Part shown: in pieces, positions 26,093 through 35,480 of the stretch
How the letters are laid out: every line of letters begins with the position of its first letter
Numbering within the stretch: the first letter of the stretch is position 1
Source of the DNA: JBHJGP01 sp050331695
Lineage (GTDB): Bacteria; Pseudomonadota; Alphaproteobacteria; Geminicoccales; Geminicoccaceae
Reading direction: 5' to 3'
Assembly: GCA_050331695.1 (NCBI GenBank)
Contig: JBHJGP010000007.1
Coordinates: forward strand, 43,703-107,702
Length of the DNA: 64,000 nucleotides
The notes under the pieces: generated by a model
What the model saw: only the letters and a program-made list of their open reading frames with translations
Database searches by the model: none
Told to the model about the DNA's origin: nothing
Program-made: the position numbers and the translations under genes

Positions 26093-26946
26093 GCCGATCG
26101 ACGGCAACGGTCTCGGATCTTCTGAGAGCGGCGGCCGCCAGATTGAACGAAGCCGGTTGCGAGAGCCCGAAGCTGGACGCCCGTCTGCTCTTCTGCTTTG
26201 CCGCCGGCTGGTCGCGAACCGATTTGGCCGTGGCCTCGCGCGAGCCGATCGACCAGGAGACGAGCAGCCGCTTCGCAGCACTCATCCTGCGCCGATGTTT
26301 GCGGACGCCGGTCGCTTATCTGACCGGTCGCCGGGAGTTCTGGTCGCTCGAGTTCAATGTTGGCCCCGGCGTGCTCGTGCCCCGGCCCGAGAGCGAGCGG
26401 CTTGTAGAACTCGCGCTAAATCAGGTATCGGATCCAGCGGTCGAAATCCGCGTGTTGGACATGGCGACCGGAACCGGATGCCTGCTCGCCGCACTTCTCT
26501 CCGAGCTGCCTGCCGCCACCGGCATCGGCACGGATGTTTCGCAACCAGCGCTTGCCTACGCCCGAACCAATATCGATAGGCTCGGCCTGGCGGGCCGGGC
26601 GCATCTCGTGTGTTGCCCTTGGGCTGAGGCGCTCGCTCAGCGGTTCGATCTCATCCTCTGTAACCCGCCCTACATTCGGCGTGGCGTGTTTGCCAATCTC
26701 TCGCCCGAGGTGACGGACCACGAGCCGGCTCTAGCACTGGACGGTGGCGAAGACGGTCTGGAGGCTTACCGGCAGCTGTTGCCCGAGATAAGCGGCCACC
26801 TGACACCGGCCGGCGCGGCGATCGTCGAGATTGGCTGTGATCAAGGCGGAGCGGTCGCCGCGCTCGCACGCCACGCCGGTTTCGCTGCCGAAATCCACCC
26901 CGACCTGGCCGGGCTAGATCGCGCTTTGGTCCTGCGCCACGCCTGA
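26089..26946 (+). CDS. prmC: Peptide chain release factor N5-glutamine methyltransferase
   Basis: The 285-residue SAM-dependent enzyme methylates the GGQ glutamine of release factors. It has the PrmC helical N-terminal domain, the linker YLTGRREFWSLEFNVGPGVLVPRPES, SAM motif I LDMATGTGCLLAALL, and the catalytic NPPYIRRG motif. It starts at TTG 26089 overlapping the prfA stop (TTGA). The prfA-prmC pairing is almost universal in Proteobacteria. A 137-base gap separates it from clpB. Confidence 0.95.
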   Translation: MSRSTATVSDLLRAAAARLNEAGCESPKLDARLLFCFAAGWSRTDLAVASREPIDQETSSRFAALILRRCLRTPVAYLTGRREFWSLEFNVGPGVLVPRPESERLVELALNQVSDPAVEIRVLDMATGTGCLLAALLSELPAATGIGTDVSQPALAYARTNIDRLGLAGRAHLVCCPWAEALAQRFDLILCNPPYIRRGVFANLSPEVTDHEPALALDGGEDGLEAYRQLLPEISGHLTPAGAAIVEIGCDQGGAVAALARHAGFAAEIHPDLAGLDRALVLRHA

Positions 26947-27083
26947 CCCCTTGCAGCCGTCACGACAACTTGTGCATGGCCGCAAGCCTCACCACATCCA
27001 CGGTGTCGCGGTCACCGATGCCGCTTGAGGGTCGGTTGATCACGCGCTCGCCACAGGCTTGGGAGCAAGGAGGAATCTAGGCG

Positions 27084-29684
27084 ATGAACTTCGATCGCTA
27101 TACCGAACGTGCGCGCGGTTTCATTCAATCAGCGCAAGGTCTCGCCCTTCGCGAGAACCATCAGCAGTTTCAGCCTGAGCACCTCCTGAAGGTGTTGCTA
27201 GACGATCGCGAGGGATTGGCTGCCAATCTGGTGGCCGCTGCCGGCGGTGATCCGCGAATCGCGCTGGAGCGCACCGAGCAGGCGCTCGCCAAACTGCCCC
27301 AGGTCGAAGGCGGCGGTGCCGGTCAGCTGTATCTGACACCGGCCTTGGCACGCGTGTTCGAAGCCGCCCAGAAGTTAAGCGATAAGGCCAAGGACAGTTT
27401 TGTCAGCGTTGAGCGGATCCTCGAGGCGCTGGCTTTGGCCCAAGACTCAGGCGCGGGCAAAGCATTGCGCGACGCGGGCGTGACACCCCAGGCGATGGAG
27501 CATGCCATCCAGGAGCTGCGCAAGGGCCGCAAGGCCGACAGCGCCGGCGCGGAAGACGCCTATCAGGCGCTGGAGAAATACACCCGTGACCTCACCGCTT
27601 CGGCCCGGGAAGGCAAGCTCGATCCCGTGATCGGCCGCGACGAGGAGATCCGGCGGGTCATTCAGGTCCTGTCCCGCAGGACCAAGAACAATCCGGTCCT
27701 TATCGGTGAGCCGGGCGTCGGCAAGACCGCCATCGCCGAGGGTCTCGCGCTTCGGATCGTCAACGGCGACGTCCCGGAATCCTTACGCGACCGCCGGCTT
27801 CTAGCCCTCGATCTCGGCGGCCTGGTCGCCGGCGCGAAATATCGTGGCGAGTTCGAAGAGCGCCTGAAGGCACTGCTTCAGGAGGTGACCCAGTCCGACG
27901 GCGAGATCGTACTCTTCATCGACGAGCTTCACACCCTGGTCGGCGCCGGTAAGGCCGAGGGCGCGATGGACGCGTCCAATATGCTGAAGCCCGCTTTGGC
28001 TCGGGGCGAGCTCCACTGCGTCGGCGCGACGACCCTGGACGAATACCGCAAGCATATCGAAAAGGACGCCGCCCTCGCCCGCCGGTTTCAGTCCGTTTTC
28101 GTCGGCCAGCCCACGGTCGAGGATGCGATTTCCATTCTCCGGGGTCTCAAGGAAAAATACGAAGTTCACCACGGCGTCCGCATCACCGACAGCGCGATCG
28201 TGGCAGCGGCGACCCTGTCGGATCGCTACATCACGGACCGTTTCCTGCCGGACAAGGCGATCGATCTCGTCGACGAAGCCGCAGCGAGGAAACGGATGGC
28301 GGTGGACAGCAAGCCCGAGCCGATCGACGAGCTCGACCGGCGGATCATCCAGCTCAAGATTGAGCGCGAGGCGCTGAAGAAGGAGGATGACGACGCGTCG
28401 CGGGCGAGGCTGGAGAAGCTCGAGACCGAGTTGGCCGACCTGGAACAGCAGTCGGCTGAGATGACCGCCCGCTGGCAGGCCGACAAGAGCCGTCTCGCCC
28501 GGGTGCAGGAGCTGAAAGACCAGCTCGACCGCCTGCGCAACGAGTTGGGCCAGGCCCAGAGAGGCGGAGACCTGGCCCGTGCCGGCGAGCTGGCCTATGG
28601 CGAGATCCCGAAGCTTGAGCAGGCGCTGGCAGAGGCTGAAGAGGAAGAGGCCCAGGCCCTCGACCATGAGGAGGTCACAGACCAGGATATCGCCAGCATC
28701 GTCTCGCGCTGGACCGGCGTGCCGGTCGAGAAGATGCTCGAGGGCGAGCGGGACAAGCTACTTAATATGGAAGAGCTGTTGCGGACCCGGGTGGTTGGTC
28801 AGGATCCAGCGCTGTCTGCTGTCTCGCTGGCGGTGCGCCGGGCTCGTGCCGGGTTGCAGGATCCCCACCGGCCGATCGGCGCGTTCTTGTTCCTGGGCCC
28901 GACCGGCGTCGGCAAGACTGAGCTGACCAAAGCGTTGGCCGCGTTTCTGTTCGACGACGATCAGGCGATGCAGCGCATCGACATGTCCGAATATATGGAG
29001 AAGCACAGTGTCGCCCGGCTGATCGGCGCTCCTCCCGGCTATGTCGGTTATGACGAGGGCGGCGTTCTCACCGAGGCGGTTCGAAGGCGGCCCTATCAGG
29101 TGATCTTGTTCGATGAGATCGAGAAGGCGCACCCGGACGTGTTCAATCTGCTGCTGCAGGTGCTGGATGACGGTCGTTTGACCGACGGCCAGGGGCACAG
29201 GGTCGACTTCACCAACACCCTGATCGTGCTGACCTCGAACATCGGCGCTGAATTCCTGGCCGCTTTGCCCGACGGCGCCTCGGCGGAGGACGCCCGTGAC
29301 CAGGTGATGGAGGTGGTCCAAGCGTCGTTCCGACCGGAATTTCTCAATCGCTTGGATGAAATCATCCTGTTCAACCGGTTGAGCCGAGAGGACATGACGG
29401 GGATTGTCTCGATCCAGTTGCGCCGTCTCGACCAGCTTCTTGCGGGGCGCGAGATCGCGCTCGAGGTCACCGATGCCGCCGAACGCTGGCTGGCGGAGGC
29501 CGGATATGATCCGGTCTACGGCGCGCGGCCGCTCAAGCGTTTGATCCAGAAACGGGTTCAGGATCCGTTGGCGAGCCTTATTCTGGAGGGCCGGCTCCAG
29601 GATCGGACCACGGCTCGTGTCGATGCCGGAGAGGGCGGGCTGGTCATCCAGCCAGTCGGCGAGCCCTCGGCGGAGGCTGCCTAA
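27084..29684 (+). CDS. clpB: ATP-dependent disaggregase ClpB
   Basis: The 866-residue Hsp100 chaperone resolves protein aggregates with DnaK. Two Clp_N repeats (about 1-145) are followed by the first AAA+ domain with Walker A GEPGVGKTAIAEG, a coiled-coil M domain (about 410-530) that distinguishes ClpB from ClpA and ClpC, and the second AAA+ domain with GPTGVGKTELTKA and VILFDEIEKAHPDV. AGGAGG precedes the ATG by about 9 bases. I could not find a convincing RpoH promoter in the 137 bases upstream. It converges on hpnE with 11 bases between the stops. Confidence 0.97.
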   Translation: MNFDRYTERARGFIQSAQGLALRENHQQFQPEHLLKVLLDDREGLAANLVAAAGGDPRIALERTEQALAKLPQVEGGGAGQLYLTPALARVFEAAQKLSDKAKDSFVSVERILEALALAQDSGAGKALRDAGVTPQAMEHAIQELRKGRKADSAGAEDAYQALEKYTRDLTASAREGKLDPVIGRDEEIRRVIQVLSRRTKNNPVLIGEPGVGKTAIAEGLALRIVNGDVPESLRDRRLLALDLGGLVAGAKYRGEFEERLKALLQEVTQSDGEIVLFIDELHTLVGAGKAEGAMDASNMLKPALARGELHCVGATTLDEYRKHIEKDAALARRFQSVFVGQPTVEDAISILRGLKEKYEVHHGVRITDSAIVAAATLSDRYITDRFLPDKAIDLVDEAAARKRMAVDSKPEPIDELDRRIIQLKIEREALKKEDDDASRARLEKLETELADLEQQSAEMTARWQADKSRLARVQELKDQLDRLRNELGQAQRGGDLARAGELAYGEIPKLEQALAEAEEEEAQALDHEEVTDQDIASIVSRWTGVPVEKMLEGERDKLLNMEELLRTRVVGQDPALSAVSLAVRRARAGLQDPHRPIGAFLFLGPTGVGKTELTKALAAFLFDDDQAMQRIDMSEYMEKHSVARLIGAPPGYVGYDEGGVLTEAVRRRPYQVILFDEIEKAHPDVFNLLLQVLDDGRLTDGQGHRVDFTNTLIVLTSNIGAEFLAALPDGASAEDARDQVMEVVQASFRPEFLNRLDEIILFNRLSREDMTGIVSIQLRRLDQLLAGREIALEVTDAAERWLAEAGYDPVYGARPLKRLIQKRVQDPLASLILEGRLQDRTTARVDAGEGGLVIQPVGEPSAEAA

Positions 29685-29695
29685 GCCGGCCGGCG

Positions 29696-30937
29696 CTAAA
29701 CGCTTCGAAGGACGGCGTTCGCCGCCGTCCTTCCCGAGCGAACGGCACCCTCGATCGTCGCGGGCAGACCGGTGTCGGTCCAATCACCGCCCAGCATCAG
29801 ATTGGTGTACCTCGTCGCCGGTTCCGGCCGCGACTTTAAGGCTGGGGGTGTCTGGTGGAATGTGGCACGGCGTTCCCGGACCACGCGACAGGGCGGCACG
29901 GCCTCCACACCCAGATCCAGCGCCCGATTGATTTCCGCCCAGATCATCGCCGCCAGGTCGGGATCAGGAAGGCCCATGAGCGCGTCATCGGCGGCACTGA
30001 TCGTCACCGAGATCAGTCCTTCGCGCCAAAACAACCACTGGGCCTTGCTACCGATCAGGCCCAGAAAAGGCGCGTCCTGGTCGAGGCGATCCGTGTCAGC
30101 GAGGAAATGAAGGTTGAGAATGGCGGATTGATCAAGCGGGACGTCGAGCCCGTCCACGAGCTTGGCGGTCACCGCCGGCGGCGTCGCCAGAACGACCCTG
30201 TCACCATTGTCCAATTCCACATCTCCGTCACGAAAAAGAAGGCGGCGGGCCGTGGTCTCGTCGAACTCGATCGCCCTAAGCCGCTGACCGAAAGCGATTT
30301 CCGCGCCCAGCGTCCGGAGGTGGTGAGTGAGCGGGTCGATCAAACCGTGGCCAAGGCCCTCGCGGGCGATCAAGGGCCGACAAAAGCGTTCGCCCCGGAG
30401 AATGGTCTCGCGAATAACCCGACCCATGAGACCGGCCGCCCCTTGCGCCGGCGCGGCGTTGAGCACGGCCAGGCAGAGCGGTTCGATCAGGCTGTGATGG
30501 AGAGCCGATCGCCTGGGAACCACATCCTCGACCGTCGCATCGGCGCCCGCAAACAGGAATTTGACCAACGCCAAATAGTCGGTCGGTCCGGTGTCCGGAA
30601 CCCGGCGGTGTTTCGAGAAAATCCAGCCCTGCCACAATCCGGGCGATGGCGCGAACCGCCAGGCGGTCGCGCTTCTGACATCGAGAAACGGAAAGCGCGC
30701 CGGCGCCACCTCGATCCAGCGTTCCCGGGCGCCGATCCGGTCAAGCACGGCCAGGACCGCATGATTGCCGGACAGGATCAGATGGTTGCCATTGTCCAGG
30801 CTTCGCCCGAGCTTGGTGTCGGCGAACGAGCGGCAGCGACCGCCGGCACCGGGCGCCATCTCATGGACGAGGACTTTTCTGCCCCGTTCCGCCAGCTCCA
30901 GAGCGGCGCTGAGGCCCGCGACACCGGCGCCGACCAC
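29696..30937 (-). CDS. hpnE: Hydroxysqualene dehydroxylase HpnE
   Basis: The 413-residue FAD-dependent protein resembles phytoene desaturases and converts hydroxysqualene to squalene, the last step before cyclisation to hopanoids. The FAD motif GAGVAGLSAALELAERG with the following HEMAPGAGGRCRSF starts at the very N-terminus, and the C-terminal LMLGGDWTDTGLPATIEGAVRSG motif closes the FAD site. The GTG at 30937 cuts into the first beta strand (TIHVVGAG), so true translation may begin a few codons upstream at a rare start such as CTG 30961 or ATT 30943. It is the third gene of hpnC-hpnD-hpnE. Confidence 0.92.
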   Translation of the reverse strand: MVGAGVAGLSAALELAERGRKVLVHEMAPGAGGRCRSFADTKLGRSLDNGNHLILSGNHAVLAVLDRIGARERWIEVAPARFPFLDVRSATAWRFAPSPGLWQGWIFSKHRRVPDTGPTDYLALVKFLFAGADATVEDVVPRRSALHHSLIEPLCLAVLNAAPAQGAAGLMGRVIRETILRGERFCRPLIAREGLGHGLIDPLTHHLRTLGAEIAFGQRLRAIEFDETTARRLLFRDGDVELDNGDRVVLATPPAVTAKLVDGLDVPLDQSAILNLHFLADTDRLDQDAPFLGLIGSKAQWLFWREGLISVTISAADDALMGLPDPDLAAMIWAEINRALDLGVEAVPPCRVVRERRATFHQTPPALKSRPEPATRYTNLMLGGDWTDTGLPATIEGAVRSGRTAANAVLRSV

Positions 30938-30957
30938 ATGAATCGTTGGTTGTTGGT

Positions 30958-31845
30958 TCAGGAGAAAGCGTGTCTGAGCGCGATCAGAAGTTTCTCCGAC
31001 CGCCGCATGGACGGCCGGGTGTCGAGATCGGACCAGCCTCTTTGATTGAGCCCTTCAAGGGTCCGCTCGTAGATCGCCCTCATCATCCGAGCTGGCCGCA
31101 TCTTCGAGCGATCGCATTTGAGCATGGCGCGCTCGGCATCGGCAAACGCACGCAACGCACGCTGGCTGACATTCTGGCAAACAACATCCAGTTTCGGATG
31201 ACTTAGGACCCGTGTCGGCTGGCGTTCGGTGATCCCCGCCCTATCCAGCTCGTCGGCCGGCAGGTACAACCTGCCGAGCGACGCATCCTCGCTCAGGTCT
31301 CGCAGGATGTTGGTCATCTGCAGCGCGCGGCCCAACGAATCGGCGGAGTCGCGCCCCGCAGGCCCCGGTTCGCCAAACACCCGGACCGACAATTGCCCGA
31401 CCGCGCCCGCCACCCGGTCGCAATATTGTTCCAACACCGTCCAACTGGGTGCCACCACCGGTCCCTCGGCATCGGTCCGCATACCTTCGATCAGGGCATC
31501 GAAATCACGACGGCGAAGGGTGTAGCGCCGAACGGGGTCAATTAAAGATTGGGTGATCGCGCAGGAAGCACGCCCCCGATAGAGCTGGGCGATCCGGCCG
31601 CGCCACCGGTCGAGGGCAGCGAGCTTGTCGTTCCTGGACGATGGTCCGTCGGCAATGTCATCCACCTCGCGACAGAAAGCGTAGATCGCGAACATGGCCT
31701 GGCGTTGGCGCCTCGGAAGAACACGCATGGCCCAGTAGAAGGAGGTTTTCGACCGCCGGACGATGCGTTCGACATGCTCGCGCGCGGCCACCAAATCGAC
31801 GTCCGAGAAACCGTTTTCCGCACCAAGTACGCTGATCGCGACCAT
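30958..31845 (-). CDS. hpnD: Presqualene diphosphate synthase HpnD
   Basis: The 295-residue squalene/phytoene synthase family enzyme condenses two farnesyl diphosphates to presqualene diphosphate. The first aspartate-rich motif is FCREVDDIAD and the second lies in LGRALQMTNILRDLSEDASLGR. I chose the ATG at 31845 because GAGGT lies 4 bases upstream; an in-frame GTG at 31851 overlaps that site. It follows hpnC after about 87 bases and precedes hpnE by 20, forming the three-enzyme route from farnesyl diphosphate to squalene. Confidence 0.93.
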   Translation of the reverse strand: MVAISVLGAENGFSDVDLVAAREHVERIVRRSKTSFYWAMRVLPRRQRQAMFAIYAFCREVDDIADGPSSRNDKLAALDRWRGRIAQLYRGRASCAITQSLIDPVRRYTLRRRDFDALIEGMRTDAEGPVVAPSWTVLEQYCDRVAGAVGQLSVRVFGEPGPAGRDSADSLGRALQMTNILRDLSEDASLGRLYLPADELDRAGITERQPTRVLSHPKLDVVCQNVSQRALRAFADAERAMLKCDRSKMRPARMMRAIYERTLEGLNQRGWSDLDTRPSMRRSEKLLIALRHAFS

Positions 31846-31932
31846 CGCCACCTCTATGCGAGATTAACCCATTAATACGTTTGCCGTCGCGACACCCGAG
31901 ACCTGCCAAATTGCCTTCAAAAACATGGCATA

Positions 31933-32838
31933 TCAATGATTTTCGCCCGACGGTTTTGCAAAAAGACCATGACCTCCAGCGCCTGCCGGAGACCGGGCGC
32001 CTGCCAAACGCCTCCAGAAGGTGGAGCCGACCGCCTGAACCGCACCGACGGCCCTCTCCTTGCGGCTCACCCGGACCCGGCCGGCCAGGGGATCCTCGAC
32101 CCGAAGCTTCGCCAACAGCGCCCAGGCCCAGGCGTCGACCACGGCTGTCTCCAAGGCCATGCGCCGATTGCCCATGGCGACGGCCAAGCCCTTCGCCTCC
32201 TCAAGCAACGCCGCGGTTTTGTCCAAGGTTTCGTCAAGAATCGTCCGAAGTTCGGGCGAGCAGCGGGGCTCGGCGAGCTCGTCGACGGCGATACCGAAGC
32301 GCTCGAACGCGTCGGTCGCCAGATAGACGCGATCCAGCGCCTGAAAATCGGCACCGCAATCCTGCGTATGGTTTAACACCTGAAGGGCGGCGCACAAAGG
32401 ATCGCTGAGGCGAGCAAGCGCCGGATCCTCGCCATGGACGTCCAGAAGGAAACGGCCGACCGGTGCCGCCGATCGGCGGCAATAGCTCATGAGCCCATCC
32501 CAGTCGGCGTATCGCCGCTGGTCGACATCCTGACGAAACGCGCTGAGCATGGTGAGCGCATGGGCTATGCCCACTTCGTCCCGCAGAACCGGCGCCGCTA
32601 GCTTGGCGATGTCGGGCGCCACGTCGTTCCGCTCCGCCAGGATCAAAGATCGCTCGAAAGCGTTTAGCCGCTGATGCTTGGTTTCCGGATCAAGCACCGG
32701 GTCGTCGGCGACATTGTCCGCGGCACGAACGAAACGATAGAACGCCATCACCGTTCCCCGATGACGGGCTTCCACGAGCCAGGACGCCACCGGAAAATTC
32801 TCTTTTTTCGCGTGGCTGTCCAAGTTCTGTTCAAGCAT
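31933..32838 (-). CDS. hpnC: Hydroxysqualene synthase HpnC
   Basis: The 301-residue member of the squalene/phytoene synthase family converts presqualene diphosphate to hydroxysqualene. It begins with KKENFPVASWLVEARHRGTVMAFYRFVR, typical of HpnC, followed by the metal-binding AADNVADDP motif and a second aspartate-rich motif at LQVLNHTQDCGAD. It is the first gene of the hpnCDE operon. Its start is 95 bases from the divergent FAD-linked dehydrogenase, so the two share a promoter region. Squalene-hopene cyclase is not in the window. Confidence 0.93.
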   Translation of the reverse strand: MLEQNLDSHAKKENFPVASWLVEARHRGTVMAFYRFVRAADNVADDPVLDPETKHQRLNAFERSLILAERNDVAPDIAKLAAPVLRDEVGIAHALTMLSAFRQDVDQRRYADWDGLMSYCRRSAAPVGRFLLDVHGEDPALARLSDPLCAALQVLNHTQDCGADFQALDRVYLATDAFERFGIAVDELAEPRCSPELRTILDETLDKTAALLEEAKGLAVAMGNRRMALETAVVDAWAWALLAKLRVEDPLAGRVRVSRKERAVGAVQAVGSTFWRRLAGARSPAGAGGHGLFAKPSGENH

Positions 32839-32933
32839 CGACGAATGACCTCGGTCGCAAAGCGGGGGTTCTGGAAACCTGACGACACCGCTTCTACAGT
32901 CTTAGTAATGCAACCAACAAGCTAGGCTCAGCC

Positions 32934-34352
32934 ATGACGACGTCACCGGCGGATCTCATCGAGCGACTGCGGACAACGGTCGGCGCCGATCACTGCATCA
33001 CCGGCGATGAGAGGCTGGGCTGGTTCACAACCGATTGGCGCAAACTCTGCGACGGAAGGGCGTTGGCGGCAGTGCGCCCGGCAAGCACTGACGAGGTCGC
33101 CGGCATCGTCCGCCACTGCGCGGAAGCCGGCGTTCCGATCGTGCCTCAAGGAGGCAACACCGGACTGGTCGGCGGCGGTGCGCCGCATGGTCCCGAACCG
33201 GCGGTCGTCGTCAATCTGGTGCGCATGAACCGGGTGCTCGACGTGGATGCGACCGCGCAAACCATCACCGTCGAGGCCGGCTGCGCTCTGGAACAGGTTC
33301 AACATGCCGCCGACGAGGCCGGCTGCCTTTTTCCACTGGCGCTCGGCTCCCAGGGCAGTTGCCAGATCGGCGGCAATCTCTCGACCAACGCCGGCGGCAA
33401 CACGACGATCCGCTACGGCAATGCCCGGGAGCTGACGCTGGGGCTCGAGGTCGTCCTGCCGGACGGCCGGATCTGGAGCGAGCTTCAGGGCTTGCGCAAA
33501 GACAATGTCGGCTACGATCTGAAGCAACTCTTCATCGGCGCCGAAGGCAGTCTGGGGATCATCACCAAGGCGGTGCTCAAGGTTGTTCCGAAGCCGACCC
33601 AGACAGCGACGGCCATGGTCGGTTTCGACGGGCTGGAACGGCTTCCCGATGTCCTCAACGCCGTTCGCCGGGCCGCGGGCGATCACTTCACAGCCATCGA
33701 ACTGATGCCACGGGAAGCGATCGAGATGGCGCTCCACTACCTGGAAGCCATGCGCGATCCGTTGGAACAGACTGTCGATTGGTACGTGCTGCTCGACCTA
33801 AGCTCGGCGCAATCGGAACCCCAACTCGATGGTCTCCTTGAGGAGGCACTGGCACCCTTGTTCGAGAACGGTGCGGTCATCGATGCGGTTGTTGCCAAGA
33901 CCGAGGCCCAGCGCCGCCAGTTATGGTTCGTGCGGGAAGCGATCGACGAAGGTCAGCATCAACACGGACAAGCGCTGAAATACGATGTCTCAGTGCCGAT
34001 CGCCCAGATCGTGCCGTTCATCGAAAAGAGCAAACGGCGCATCGGCGAACTCACCGACGGCATCGTGCTCGCATTCGGCCATGTCGGTGACGGCAACATC
34101 CATCTGAACGTCTGCCACGCCTACCATGACCCGGAAGGCCAGGCACTGACCCAGGTCAAAGCCGAGGTGAACGAACTGGTCCAGGATGGAGCGGTCGAGC
34201 TCGGAGGAAGTATCAGCGCGGCGCACGGTGTCGGCCGGATCAAACAGGATCTTTTCTCCCGCCACCGCCCCCTCTCGTTCGAACTCTGCCGGAAGCTGAA
34301 GAAGGTCCTGGATCCCGACGGCATCATGAACCCGGGTGTTCTGGTCCCCTGA
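32934..34352 (+). CDS. FAD-linked D-2-hydroxyacid dehydrogenase (GlcD/D-lactate or D-2-hydroxyglutarate dehydrogenase-like)
   Basis: The 472-residue protein has an FAD_binding_4 (PCMH-type) domain with PQGGNTGLVGGGAP and GGNLSTNAGGNTTIRYGNARE, then an FAD-oxidase C-terminal domain with FGHVGDGNIHLNV and the AAHGVGRIKQDL segment containing metal- and substrate-binding histidines. Enzymes of this type oxidise D-lactate, glycolate or D-2-hydroxyglutarate, passing electrons to quinone or an electron-transfer flavoprotein. The length and spacing fit D-2-hydroxyglutarate or D-lactate dehydrogenases better than GlcD, but the substrate cannot be fixed from motifs. It is divergent from hpnC. Confidence 0.88.
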   Translation: MTTSPADLIERLRTTVGADHCITGDERLGWFTTDWRKLCDGRALAAVRPASTDEVAGIVRHCAEAGVPIVPQGGNTGLVGGGAPHGPEPAVVVNLVRMNRVLDVDATAQTITVEAGCALEQVQHAADEAGCLFPLALGSQGSCQIGGNLSTNAGGNTTIRYGNARELTLGLEVVLPDGRIWSELQGLRKDNVGYDLKQLFIGAEGSLGIITKAVLKVVPKPTQTATAMVGFDGLERLPDVLNAVRRAAGDHFTAIELMPREAIEMALHYLEAMRDPLEQTVDWYVLLDLSSAQSEPQLDGLLEEALAPLFENGAVIDAVVAKTEAQRRQLWFVREAIDEGQHQHGQALKYDVSVPIAQIVPFIEKSKRRIGELTDGIVLAFGHVGDGNIHLNVCHAYHDPEGQALTQVKAEVNELVQDGAVELGGSISAAHGVGRIKQDLFSRHRPLSFELCRKLKKVLDPDGIMNPGVLVP

Positions 34353-34504
34353 TCCAGGATTGAGGCCCGATCGCGCAAGACCGCCGGTCCTTGCCGGTTT
34401 CTCGTTACCTGTTTGGTTTTTTCGCTATCATGTCAGCCAAGTGCGCGGTTGTGTCCGCAAGAGGGCGCCTTCGGCGTTTGTTCAGACGAGGTTCACAGTC
34501 GGCA

Positions 34505-34804
34505 ATGTACCTCCACGCTATGATCCGCGTTAGTCTAGTCGCTGCTGTCCTGGTAACGGCGCCGGGTGCTCTTGGCCTCCAAGACCAGGATCGTGCGCGC
34601 GATGCGGTTCGGGACGGCAAAGCCAAGCCGTTGGAAACATTGATCGACGGTCTCGGGCCCAAGGCTCAGGGCAAACTTCTCGACGCCCAGATCGTGCCCA
34701 GTGACGGCCGGCTGCGCTACCTCCTGCGAACGCTTGATGAAAATAACCGCGTGCATGAAACCCTGATCGATGCTGAATCCGGGAAAGTGTTAAAGCGGGA
34801 TTGA
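34505..34804 (+). CDS. Small exported PepSY-like protein
   Basis: About 99 residues: a short signal peptide (MIRVSLVAAVLVTAPGALGL) followed by one PepSY-like repeat (LETLIDGLGPKAQGKLLDAQI, then a strand pattern ending LIDAESGKVLKRD). The start is uncertain: ATG 34505, ATG 34520 or an upstream ATG at 34391. Such small periplasmic PepSY proteins are often encoded beside an OmpR/histidine-kinase pair, as here, where the response-regulator gene starts four bases after the stop. It probably acts in or is controlled by that signalling system; its ligand is unknown. Confidence 0.75.
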   Translation: MYLHAMIRVSLVAAVLVTAPGALGLQDQDRARDAVRDGKAKPLETLIDGLGPKAQGKLLDAQIVPSDGRLRYLLRTLDENNRVHETLIDAESGKVLKRD

Positions 34805-34808
34805 GTTC

Positions 34809-35480
34809 ATGCGGTTGCTCATCGTCGAGGACGATCCAGAGCTTGCCGACCAGATCGATCGCGCGACCCGTCGGGCCGGTTACGCCGTCGATCAGGCCGA
34901 CAACGGGATCGACGCCAAGCATTTCGGTGAGACGGAGCCCTATGACCTGATCGTGCTCGATTTGGGCTTACCGGAATTGGATGGTCTGAGCGTCCTCGAG
35001 AGCTGGCGCCGGGGCGGCGTGACCACGCCTGTGCTGATCCTGACCGGTCGGGACAGCTGGAGCGAGAAGGTGCGTGGGATCGACGCCGGCGCGGACGATT
35101 ACTTGGCGAAGCCGTTCCACATGGAGGAACTGCTGGCACGCCTTCGGGCCCTTTTGCGACGCTCGGCCGGTCATGCGTCGGCGGAACTCGTCCTGGGGCC
35201 GATCCGGCTGGACACGCGTGCCGCCACGGTCACGGTGGCGGGATCCCCCGTCCGCCTCACCGGCCATGAGTTCCGATTGCTCGCTTACCTCATGCACCAT
35301 CCGGGCAAGGTCTGCTCTCGGACCGAACTGACTGAGCATATCTACGACCAAGATTTCGATCTCGACAGCAACACCATCGAGGTGTTTGTCGGGCGCTTGC
35401 GGAAAAAGATCGGCGCGGACCATATCGAAACCGTCCGCGGCATGGGCTATCGGCTGATCGAACCCTCGATCGACCCATGA
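34809..35480 (+). CDS. OmpR-family response regulator
   Basis: The 223-residue transcription factor has a receiver domain (acidic pair in IVEDDPELA, phospho-Asp51 in LIVLDLGLPE, Lys101 in YLAKPF) and a C-terminal winged helix (LTGHEFRLLAYLMHHPGKVCSRTELTEHIYDQ...GRLRKKIG...GMGYRL). It resembles the PhoP/QseB group. It is preceded by the PepSY-like gene and overlaps the kinase gene by 4 bases. The DNA targets are not apparent, but the basic exported protein after the kinase is a candidate. Confidence 0.95.
   Translation: MRLLIVEDDPELADQIDRATRRAGYAVDQADNGIDAKHFGETEPYDLIVLDLGLPELDGLSVLESWRRGGVTTPVLILTGRDSWSEKVRGIDAGADDYLAKPFHMEELLARLRALLRRSAGHASAELVLGPIRLDTRAATVTVAGSPVRLTGHEFRLLAYLMHHPGKVCSRTELTEHIYDQDFDLDSNTIEVFVGRLRKKIGADHIETVRGMGYRLIEPSIDP

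Noticed and set aside
26947..27083. Heat-shock promoter for clpB
   Set aside because: Several CTTG boxes occur, but none has a matching -10 element at the right distance.
29855..31045. 396-codon plus-strand frame across hpnE and the hpnD end
   Set aside because: It is antisense to two well-supported hopanoid genes, with a low-complexity Arg/Gly/Ala-rich product.
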